Assembly (NCBI GenBank): GCA_000469685.2
Contig: LS997566.1
Span: forward strand, 41,394,420-41,458,419
Reading direction: 5' to 3'
DNA length: 64,000 nucleotides
Source of the DNA: Haemonchus contortus
Lineage: Eukaryota > Nematoda > Chromadorea > Rhabditida > Trichostrongylidae
The position numbers were made by a program, and so were the translations under genes. Below are positions 23,451 to 33,000 of this stretch, piece after piece; positions within the stretch are counted from its first letter, which is position 1; every line of letters begins with the position of its first letter. Below the pieces are notes generated by a model, which worked only from the letters and a program-made list of their open reading frames with translations, ran no database searches and had not been told where the DNA came from.

Positions 23451-23745
23451 GGGAGGAGGTGGTGTAGTGGCAAGTGGTCACTATTTCACACCCATGGTCA
23501 CGGGTTCGAATCCCGGAACATAATTAGCCCAGGCTAACCAAGCCTTTCATCCCTCCAGGATCTGTTAAATGGTACCAGGCTCGTGCAGGAGGATAAGAGC
23601 ACTGACTTGTACATCGGCTGATCACCGCAAGTCATTGTATAGGCCACATTAGGTTCTATAGTACGTCCCACGATCCCGAATGAAATTCGAATCGGGGGCG
23701 CATCCCTCGGGCGGAACTCATAAGTCCAAGAGACTTTATTCTTTT
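23451..23745 (+). repeat. tRNA-headed SINE, copy 6
   Basis: One of the best copies. An A-box-like GGTGTAGTGGCAAGTGG lies at about 23460, and a B-box GGTCACGGGTTCGAATCCCG at about 23497. These are split RNA polymerase III promoter elements. The body has CCAGGCTAACCAAGCCTTTC, CACTGACTTGTACATCGGCT and GTCATTGTATAGGCCACAT, and the end is AGACTTTATTCTTTTA. Confidence 0.88.
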
Positions 23746-24274
23746 ATATAATACACAAGTGCCGGAGGTAGCTGGTGAGCACATCGGAAACTTCTTCAAA
23801 AGGTCAGATGGATTGGCTTTCCCACTAAAGATGTTATTGAATGCTGTCTCTAAATCATTGATTCCCCATCCCTTGGGAAACGGAAGATATCAGTAAAGTA
23901 TAAACCCCATATTACCGGTACTGACGTAATGTTCTACGTGATTATGATAAGGTATGTCTTCGAACGTGAGAAATGCAGTTACCAATTAACTCTTTTTTGG
24001 CTAGCATAAAAATGATCAAAAAAATCTGAATAACAACCACTTTAGTAGAAAATTTCACTGCTAGGACATTTCTTCCATATTTTCTTGAATATTCGAAATC
24101 GATTAGACAAAAAGGAGGTCCGTTTGAAGCTTCTATACTCATCCTGACAGTATCCAATTGTGTCTCTGGAAGCTTTTCGCGGGTTGAAAACTTCTTTGGC
24201 CCGTAGTATCTATGAAACCTCGAAAAGCCATAGAACAAAGACAAGAGATTGGAAGTTACGAAGTTGGTTGATAC

Positions 24275-24599
24275 CTTGCGATAATGTTGACCGCAGTATA
24301 GAAATTGCGACTTTACCATAGTGCAGGGGCAGGAGGAGATCTGTAGGGACCGATGGAGTAGGGATTGCTCGCGGAATTTCAAGCCCTGCCACAAACGTGA
24401 TCACATGCCTGTAACGAGCAAACATCTGTCGCCCATTCCTTTTTGTGAGCTCTGGGATCACAATTTAGTTCTCACCTAATGACTACCGGTGGGTGGTGCT
24501 TCATGGGTCCATTGCCATTCACATAATCAAACAGGATGTCAAAGTTGTTGGAACCGAAAAAATTTGGTCTCTTGGCTGGATCTTTTCGCGCTCTAATTC
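24275..24599 (-). CDS. Two internal exons of an unrecognised gene
   Basis: Two exons read on the minus strand: 24599-24476 (acceptor ACTCCCAG, donor GTGAGA) and 24408-24275 (acceptor CTCGTTACAG, donor GTATCA). The 67-bp intron between them is typical in size and the phase is kept. Together they code for about 86 residues without a stop. The first exon has AKRPNFFGSNNFDILFDYVN and the second has AIPTPSVPTDLLLPLHYGK. The product is neither low-complexity nor repeat-like. A MITE sits just upstream (24713-25238) and the 5' exons were not found. Downstream to about 23950 the frames stay fairly open and may hold another exon. Function is unknown. Confidence 0.6.
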
Positions 24600-24712
24600 C
24601 TGGGAGTTGTTGCAGTCAACCTAGTATATTTGGAAGCTTGATCGGGTAATCCACTGATCAGGAGTTACGAACCTTCTCCCATCAAAGCGAACCTGTACGG
24701 CTGAGCAATATA

Positions 24713-25238
24713 CAGTAGCGCTCAAAAGTCTTCGGTGAAATGCTTTGACGCTTTTTCGTTCATAACTTTCGTGTGAGTAGACCAAATCGCGCAAAATTTG
24801 GATATGCCTAACTAGAGCATATTTCACCCTACCCAACCCTATTTCACTGCAAAGCTGCAATATCCACAGGTAGAGAAAAGTGTTTGTTGCGGTAGCAGAT
24901 TTTGCTAGAACTAAAGTTGTTGACGTCTGCACTTATTCGCGCCTTATTTGCGTTTTTCTCATCTATTGTGTTTGGCATTACCGCTCGTACACTTTAGACA
25001 TGACAGCAAGGAAGGAGATTCTAGAAGGGCCATCATCTGTATTTCCAGTCGATTTTGAGTTCATGCTCTTTGGAATATCTAGAACACGATCAGATTGCAA
25101 GTTAATAGTGGTAAATATTCACAACACACCCACGCTGTAAATATAGAAATTTCGCATGATCAGATCCAGTAGGAAAGGAGTTACGACTGAAAAGTACGGC
25201 TGAAGAGCCATTTCACCGAAGACTTTTGAGCGCTACTG
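24713..25238. mobile_element. MITE family C, copy 1
   Basis: The 526-bp element is flanked by TA on both sides. Its terminal inverted repeats are CAGTAGCGCTCAAAAGTCTT / complement, so it is a Tc1/mariner-type non-autonomous element. The second copy at 35936-36461 has exactly the same length. A plus-strand frame (24880-25140, 86 codons) is partly preserved in both, but no transposase motif is seen. Confidence 0.9.
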
Positions 25239-25772
25239 TATATGGGACCCTGTGTAGCTGCTCTGGTTTTGGATTAACGTGACGTGGAAAGAAGAGTTAC
25301 CATAAACAGTCCCAGTGGGGTTTGAAATAAAACATACTCGAAGGGAAAGCTGCGAACAATCTGCAATTAATGTTGCTTGTTGATCTTCTCATGCAAATCA
25401 TTTGGCATAAGCATGTTTATCTTTAACGAATTAATTGCTTGTTTTGTAATAATTGGCAGCAACACAGCTTGGTTTTCGGTCAGGAAAATTTCAGAAATCG
25501 CTTTTGCTCGAAATGGCTGCAAGAATACAGGCCTCTGTCTGCCTGCATGCTACGGACTTTACCATTTATGGTGTCCTCTTTTTCGTCCTCACTTCTAGAA
25601 TTGTTCACCTATGCGAATATCTCATCTTCACTTCTACGTTGCGTTGAGAAGCTGCGCTTTCCTGGCTGCTTCGTTTTCTAATCGAGACCTTCGACCAGAG
25701 CTCATGAATTTCAAACTATTTTTCGAATGAAAAAAAAACTTATTTGCATCATTATGCCAACCATTACCGAGC

Positions 25773-25818
25773 GGATGTGGCGTAGTGGCCAGCTGAGCAC
25801 TTCACACACGCATGTCAA
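25773..25818 (+). repeat. tRNA-headed SINE, head fragment
   Basis: Only the A-box region (GATGTGGCGTAGTGGCC) and CACTTCACACACGCATG remain. Confidence 0.5.
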
Positions 25819-25904
25819 TCGTCGTCGATATAACCCGTCGTAACTCCTTATTACAAGGATATGAACAAAATCCAACAATTTTCTACGTCAGAATCGTCTC
25901 TCCC

Positions 25905-26212
25905 TTAGTGATTTGACATCCCATCAAGGAATGATTCGTATGAACAGCGGGGACCGTAAGACCCATCATCTATGTAGGTGAGAGACGCAGGCGGTCCACG
26001 ACGGTTTTGAACTCCTTAAAGTACATAGACTTCACGGCGTACAGTACCCCTGAGACAAAAAGTAACAGCACGGCCAGTGAAGGATTTAGAGCCATACCTG
26101 AGAATCTGGGAATTCTATTGCGTCGCTGAGACCATAGTAAGTCTTTCGGTATTAGCGAGGAATATTGTAAATGATGATAAAAGCAGAACTCGGAAGGAGA
26201 TTTTGAAAAGCG
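25905..26212 (+). pseudogene. Decayed exon module, copy P3, split by a SINE
   Basis: This piece matches, in the opposite orientation, parts of 36870-37720 and 41715-42400. An exon-like frame after an AACAG acceptor reads YLRIWEF..VAETIVSL..LARNIV...KSRTRKEILKS. The SINE at 26212 then interrupts it in the middle of the codons. The upstream exon equivalent (FDIPSRNDSYEQR) is followed by an in-frame stop in this copy. The encoded module would be helical; its function is unknown. Confidence 0.55.
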
Positions 26213-26490
26213 GTGGTGTAGTGGCAAGCGGCGCACTTCACACACGCATGGTTACGGGCTCGAAGCCAAGACTGTCATCCGCCTAGGCCAACCGAGCCTT
26301 CCATCCTGAGTCTTGAGTCGGTTGATTGGTAGCAGACTCGTCTGGGAGGTTAAAAGCACTCACTTGTACATAAGCTGGCCACCGCAAGTCATTGTATAGG
26401 TCACATACGCATCAATTCCACCCTTACGACTCTGAATGGAGGTGGAATGCCGCAGTAGGATTGATCAATGTCCAAAGACTTTATCCCTTA
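26212..26490 (+). repeat. tRNA-headed SINE, copy 7
   Basis: The head GGTGGTGTAGTGGCAAGCGG is followed by a B-box GGTTACGGGCTCGAAGCC. The body ends near AAAGACTTTATCCCTTA. The element is inserted inside the exon-like module of copy P3. Confidence 0.85.
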
Positions 26491-27469
26491 TTCTTTTTGT
26501 CAACCGTTGCTGTAATTTTTCCTAGCCATGTATCCAAGCATTCATGCGGTGCAGTACACGAACAAAGAAAGCGTGCGACCACACCAGGGACGTCCATTAT
26601 AATCAGGAGATCGGGAGTTTGAACCTAATAAAGTCTCTTTATTTTTTGCCATAGTTACTGTAAAATATGAGTCCATCTCCTGGAAAACCGTCGAGAATCA
26701 AGAAATGTTGCTCTCTTGGAAACGCTTATGGGGAGATATTTTTCGATGTCCTCTACCAATCTAAATAGGACCCTGACAAAACTGTGGTAGGACGGGAGTA
26801 GCTTTCCCTATTGCTTGCTACTTATTAATTGTTTTTTCTAAATACTTTGAATCTATATGATACATGAATCAACAATAACGACTATAGGATCTACTCCTAC
26901 TCCTTCTTCGGTATACTGAGAATTGAGCGCTCAACGTCCTAGATGTGAGAACGGGCTGTCAATGGACGACATGTCGTTGTTCTGGGACAACATTCCGACT
27001 CCCTAGACCCTTTTTTCGAGAGAAAAGCTCTCCTACCTACGAAATTGTACACATCCCTCACGTAGAGTCGAATCGCTGATCTGTAATGCAACTGAATCGG
27101 CTACAGAGGTGAAGCAAAAAGGAAGTAGTCGTTTTCAGATTTAATTTCGTCCCCAGGGAAATTGAAACAGATTTCTAGAGCTATTTCATTAATTGTATAC
27201 ACTGTAATAAGAATTTGTAGCTCTATTTCATCACAGATACTTCCTTTTCAACAGAAAATTACTATTTCTAAAATGAAGCTCTCGAAAATTACTATTTCTA
27301 AAATGAAGCTCTCATAATTACTGTCCGCAGAACAACCTATAAGAATGGTAATGAATGCCTAAGGTGCAGAGATCGATGTACAGTAAATAAACTCGAACTT
27401 TTCACTAGATATTGTATCCACAAAATAAAAGTACGGTCATTAGATATGTTCGTTTCCTGTACTAATTAC
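26491..27469. other. No gene seen
   Basis: Contains a perfect two-copy 30-bp tandem repeat (27254-27313) and nothing else recognised. Confidence 0.45.
27254..27313. repeat. Perfect tandem duplication of a 30-bp unit
   Basis: The unit begins GAAAATTACTATTTC and is present twice without a mismatch, suggesting a recent duplication. Confidence 0.95.
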
Positions 27470-27735
27470 AGGAGACGGGCAGTAGGACCGGTTTGGTGCA
27501 ATCGATCCGCCGCACGCGGCTGTCGCGGACCATTTGCCTCGTTATAACAGCTCTAGCGTTTTTCATACAGTTCAATCGCCATGCAATTATTACTTATGGC
27601 CTGATTCTACTGCTAGTTCTTTTGTTCCTGAATTACTTACTCGCTGCTGCATTCTGTTACACTCCTTCGCGCGCGGCGCCTTTCGCCGCGACGCGACAAT
27701 TTCGTTCCTACCGCACCACATCCACTAAATACAGC
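27470..27735 (+). repeat. GC-rich dispersed repeat, copy 1
   Basis: The copy begins GGAGACGGGCAGTAGGA and ends near CCTACCGCACCACA. It includes GATCCGCCGCACGCGGCTGT and CTTCGCGCGCGGCGCC. Related copies lie at 29154-29410 and, reversed, at 44500-44770. The repeat supports a 117-codon frame here, but the frame is broken in the other copies, so it is probably not a protein gene. Confidence 0.8.
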
Positions 27736-28617
27736 TCGAATATGCCGTCGGTGGGCGCTGTGGTACCCACCGACGACAGCATGCAGAGCTTTTTGAACAT
27801 TCCATTCCGGACCTCCCAGCAGCAGCAACTGTCGCTGTGTTCTTAGCACGTCCCTTTCAGACGGAATCCGTCAATCGACCCTCTCTTTTATAGGATTTGC
27901 TAACAGGCTGGTCATAGCGTTGAATGCCCTCCTACATTGCTGGACGAGCTTTCTGTCTCAAGTGCCGCCAAGAACAAGGACAGGCATTGGTTCATCATCG
28001 CACAGCTGACCAGGCCAATAACCCTGAAAATCTTGCAGGAGGTAGTCCTTTGGTGTTAGCGTTAACTAGCGCTTCACGCCGTTGAGGGGAGGCTTGGTGC
28101 AATTTGAAATCAGAAGCAACTTGAACCTCAAAAAGACTACGAGTTGCTGTCAAGCTCCCCACTAGGTGGACAGTCTACCTCTATACTCCCCTCTCGCCCA
28201 ACAGGCACCTCCAATCTCGATTTGACAGCTTCTGCTTCAATCATAGTTGTCATGTAAATCAATGTATTGAGGTGGAAACATTTTTCCTGGACAGCCTAGT
28301 TTATGGAATAGCCGGTATGGCTCTATACTGAACCGAGTGCATTTAGTACAGGGCTAGTGCTCTTTCTGGATTTACTGGGACGTGCTCAGTAATCATCGGT
28401 CTTTCAGATTAGGTGCACGTTTCGTTGGTTTGTCAGAAATCCGTGGTTTTTCATTATACTTGCTTTGTCAGTATTACTCTTTTGAGTCTTCGAAGGACTA
28501 ACGTCAGGGAGAAACAGCTTTTCTTTGTTAGCTCCAAGCCTGCAATATTCTCAAATGACGTCGTCACTACAGCCACATAACTACAATTTTGGAACACCTA
28601 GTAGTACGAACCCATAG
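27736..28617. other. No gene seen
   Basis: Only short frames occur between the GC-rich repeat and the 28.6-kb exon. Confidence 0.4.
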
Positions 28618-28852
28618 TTACGAACATGTGGGAGAGATCTTTTCGATAATAATTTCCATGTCGTATCGAAAAACATCAATGTTGTCGTTTGCTACAATTT
28701 CTATATTGTTTTTACGATTATTCCCAGAAGGATTCGGTGGAGCGTTTCTGCAGCGTTTTCTATTTTTTCGACGCAACTTCCGGATCCTCTTTGACTCTGT
28801 CATTGTCGACACCTTTAAAGAGGATCCAGATGACTCTTTGACGATGTCGACA
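28618..28852 (-). CDS. Coding-like terminal exon, function unknown
   Basis: After an acceptor TTTGCTGTCAG the minus-strand frame stays open for 77 codons to a TAA at 28618. It begins with VDIVKESSGSSLKVSTMTES, passes a strongly basic block (KRIRKLRRKNRKRCR) that could be a nuclear localisation signal or a cleavage site, and ends in an acidic/hydrophobic tail (IDVFRYDMEIIIEKIS). A perfect 11-bp inverted repeat (GGATCCTCTTT, 28782-28827) lies within it. Upstream exons were not identified. It could be a chance frame. Confidence 0.4.
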
Positions 28853-28984
28853 CTGACAGCAAAGACGCAAGCTTCATAGTCGAAGCAAAAAAGGCCAGAA
28901 ATTTACGGAGGACCCAGAGTCAAGTGAAACAATAAAGAAGTCGCTCCTTTGAACTCAATCCTCATATCTCTACCCTTCCCTCTC

Positions 28985-29097
28985 TCCCCCCCCCCCTCCC
29001 CCCTTCCCCCTTGATTTCCATTCAATGTCTTCCCTATGATTCAAGGATTTCAAGGAGGCGCTACCTGATTCTCTACCCCCCCCCCCCACATTACCAA
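28985..29097. repeat. Two long C tracts
   Basis: C-rich runs lie at about 28986-29012 and 29076-29089. They are low-complexity tracts likely to be unstable, and their G-rich complement could form quadruplexes. Confidence 0.9.
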
Positions 29098-29153
29098 GCG
29101 TTTTTGAATGACCAAATAATGATGAAAAACTGTTGAGGAAGTCGTGGGTACCC

Positions 29154-29410
29154 GGGAGAAGGGTAGTAGGAACGATTTCGGGTAATCGGTTCGCCGCACG
29201 CGGCTGTCGCAGACCACTCATTCCCCGTTATTGTAGCTCTAGAGTTCTTCATACAGCTTGATCGATATGCGATCATTATTTTAGGCATGATTCTACTATA
29301 AGTTCTTTTGTTCTTGTATTGTTTTCCTGCTGCTGCATCCTGCTACATTCCTTCGCGCGCGGCGTCCCTCTCGCCGCGACGCGACAATTCCGTTCCTACT
29401 GCACCACACC
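29154..29410 (+). repeat. GC-rich dispersed repeat, copy 2, with flanking direct repeats
   Basis: This is the same family as 27470-27735. It is flanked by an identical 11-bp word CGTGGGTACCC (29143-29153 and 29411-29421), which looks like a target-site duplication made on insertion. Confidence 0.8.
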
Positions 29411-30090
29411 CGTGGGTACCCAATTCGAAGAACGGGTTAAGGTCAAGCCAGCTATTGACAACCTGGAAGCAGCAGATCGACGGAAAAGGTGATTCAAAGT
29501 GCTAAATGAGTAGTTTTGTAACTTTTACCTGACTTACTTTGGTTCATGAATTTGCTATCGCCTTTGATAGATTTTAATTGTTTTTACTCACCCCTATTCA
29601 GTAATGAGCCTCGTGAGCAGAGGGAGGCGGAAGCAGAGTGATTCATCTGATCTGAGTTGGAGCGAATAACTCTTATTATTCAAGTAATCTAGTTCCTCAG
29701 AAGAATTTCTCTTTTTCCCTGAAAATCAATGACGATTAATCTTTCTAGAGTCCATTTACTCAGAAATAAGGCTTTCGAGATTGCTGTAGAGATATTAATA
29801 GCAGTTTTCTTCCCTGAATGATTAGCTTCAATCAAGGGAACTATCCAATTTCCGTCTGCGTTTACGCACGGAAAGAAATCTGATTTATGCAGTTTTTTCA
29901 ACCGATTTTTCGTTACGATAATGAAGTCATCAGCTCTCTGTTCACTGCAAACTTCATTTTGTACTTTTTGCCCTTCCTCAATGGCTTGATATCGCCTTTT
30001 TCGTTTTCTTTACAGTGATCGCTTCTTAATCGCATAGCTGTCGGCTAAGTGAATGAAGCCTGTCCAAATAATTGATACTTACAGTGAACT

Positions 30091-33000
30091 ATGGGAGCCT
30101 GTGAATCAGTGGATGCCCGAAAAGCTCGAGAAGCAGCACTGGTATCGAAGAAAATCGATAAAGAGTTGGAGCGAAAGAGTAACGGTAACATGGAGCAAAA
30201 GCTCTTACTACTTGGACCTGGTGAAAGTGGAAAAAGCACCTGTCTGAAACAGTTGAAGTAAGTTAAGAAGGCCTTTTTTCGCTGGATTTCTGTGGAACTC
30301 GAATGGATCAGTGACCGATTTCAGAATATTGCACGCGAATGGCTATTCAGAGCAGGAGATCCAAGAAAAGAAGTTTGTCGTCTACATGAACATTGTCCAG
30401 GCGATGAGCGCTCTTCTAGAAGCTAAAGATACACTTGGAATCCCGTTTGATAACAGTTCCATGGAGGTGAGAGCCATTTCCCATTGATGGGAACACTAAA
30501 AACAAAGAAGTCCTGAAAAGGAAGGCCGTAGTGATTTGGCGAATGTTGGTCGGAGGTGGTCGCCCAGTGCTGCATGCGTTCAGTCCTTTCCTCAAGCCTA
30601 CCGTCTATGGGTTTCTATTAATCCAATATATTACATGTAATCGGTGGTATGTAGTCTAAAGACTTTAGCGTCAAGAATTTTCATTTTTGAAATGAGCCAT
30701 GCGTCAGACTTCCATTCAGAATCTTAGTAAGGTTTGAATGCGTATGTAACCCATACAATGGCTTTAGGTGGCTGGCCCTTATACAAGTCAGTGATTTTGT
30801 ACTCTGAGACCATTATCCGACTCTGGTTAAGACCCAAGAGTGTTCGTCTGCGACAAGATCTCTGCCCACATTTCGAAGGACAGCTTCGAGACATTAACTT
30901 CGTAGTTCTCTTAACAACTCGATGACTTACTCCTACCAAGTATTCTGGGAAATACCAATGAGTAAGGCTACAAAATAGAATTTTACGTCTCGAAGGTATT
31001 CGGTGTGACTCATCCTAACGATTATGAATAATAAAATTAGAAGGACTAGAACATAATATCACGTGCAGTTTGCAGTTTGTCCCTAGACAGGTGATAAGGT
31101 TTGAATCTCACCTGTTCTCGTGATCAGACAATCATCGAGTAAGTTCGCTTCCCACGATTTTCGGCACTGCAGTGTGCTAGTAAGTAATTAGTACCATAAG
31201 AATACGGTGGTTAAAACTGCTTGACGTCGATGATCTTATGCGGCAATATTCAAGGTGGAGGTGTGGAAAGGCCAAGTGAGGCTGGTATCGAGTATGATCC
31301 CACTGTTGAGCACTGAATCGACAACAGAGCAGGCATTAGCTTTTCATGTTCATGTCTCCGGGGACGACATACCAGCGTTAAATTTTGCTCAGGAGGATAC
31401 ATCTAGAGATGTTTACAATTACTGGTTAACATTAGTTATTGTACCAGTCAAAAAAGCATTCAAATGCTTCCACGATCCCGATTTGGAGTTGGAGTCGTGG
31501 AAGCATCGATTGGCTCCAAAGTTCTCCTTATCTCAAATTTGATTTTATGTAAATGTAACGAGGATCAAAGAGGCCCTTCCATTCCTGATGGCCATTTACG
31601 CCATTGATTTCTCTCATTTTCAATAGTCTTTCTTAGAAAACAGTGCAATGACACCGAGGGGTCGAGGTATTGACGTAACCTACGCAAGGTGATGGGATAG
31701 TTATTAGGAGTACGGTCATCATAAAGATGTCGCGGGTAAGTGTGAAGGAGAACGAACCCCATTTCTTGTCCAGGGAGCAGCCAAAAGCTATAAATCTTTG
31801 AAATTCAAGCCAAATTATTCAGGAGTAGAACTTCCCACCGGCCCTAACGAATGAATTTGCGAAAATAAAATGTCCGAACAAACAATCATTCTGCGGCTTG
31901 ATTTCCAGAAATAAAGTATCAAAATATCCGTGTATTAAGTGTATGATGACCCCTTGATTGTTAAAATTTTTAGAATTTTAAATTTTTCACGGGTTGCACC
32001 TGAGAATGTTGCTGATTGAACTCATCTTTTCTTTACGCTTTTTTTCTACTGAAATGATTTTACGATGAAGCATCAAGCAGTTACCTTTTGTTTTTCAAAT
32101 ACCTATGAACATAACTTTTATTAAAAATTGGATGACTGTGCCATATTAATGACCGCTAACTAAGCGCATTACTCGATTCAACTGTAAGTATTTGAATATC
32201 ATGACGAATCTCTCCATGTTCAGATCCACGGTAAACTCGTCCGAAAAGTTTATGCATCCGGTTGTGAATTTATCGAATGGAGTCCGGAGTTGCAATCAGC
32301 TATACGTGAACTATGGGCAGACGGTGGTATCAGGAAGACGTACACGAAGAGGAACACCTTCCATCTGAGTGAAAGCGCTGAGTAGTAAGTTCTTTGATCT
32401 CATTGGAAATTCCGTTCTTAGAAACCTACACTATCCACCTCAATGGTTTTTATGGCCGCTTCTTTTCAATTTTATCAGTTTTTATGGCCGCTCATTTTCA
32501 ATTTTATCATTTTTTGAATTTTGTAGAGCTTTTTTTAGTGTGTGGGTCAATATGGATACAATAATAAATACCATAAATAGATTATGAAATAATAAGCTGG
32601 AAACCAGGTGTAAACATGATTTTATATTTTACTATTATAATGTTATTTTATTTTAGTTTTTTCAACGATTTGGATCGAATATCAAAGAAAAACTACAAAC
32701 CGTCGTTATTGGATATTTTACACACCCGAGTGCCAACATCTGGAGTGGTTCAGTTCTATTTTACAATGAAAGGCATCAATTTCGAGTGAGTTGGAGGATG
32801 TACGATCTCCGCAGATTCTTCGATTAGATAAACTCGAAGCTCAAATTCTTACACCAAACGTTTTTCGAAGCATAAGAAATGTGGAGGTGGACGAGTTTTC
32901 TCGAAAATTTGGCGCATCACTTTTGCTCATGTGAAGATTCATGATATACATACAAGGTCCACTGGGCCGACAGGAGTGACTTATATGTGGGTGGGATTTG

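Noticed and set aside
23502..23520. tRNA-like B-box words (GGTTCGAATCCC) that could indicate tRNA genes
   Set aside because: They recur in about a dozen SINE copies with the same non-tRNA body and no acceptor stem, so they are SINE heads, not tRNA genes.
24880..25140. 86-codon plus-strand frame as a gene
   Set aside because: It is entirely within a TA-flanked MITE and is shortened in the second copy.
27493..27846. 117-codon plus-strand frame with hydrophobic N-terminus, resembling a membrane protein
   Set aside because: It lies almost wholly in the GC-rich dispersed repeat; the other two copies break the frame.
31466..31504. Hairpin with a 10-bp stem GCTTCCACGA/TCGTGGAAGC in G-alpha intron 2, considered as a microRNA precursor
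   Set aside because: The stem is too short and the loop too large for a typical precursor; no second copy or conservation can be judged here.
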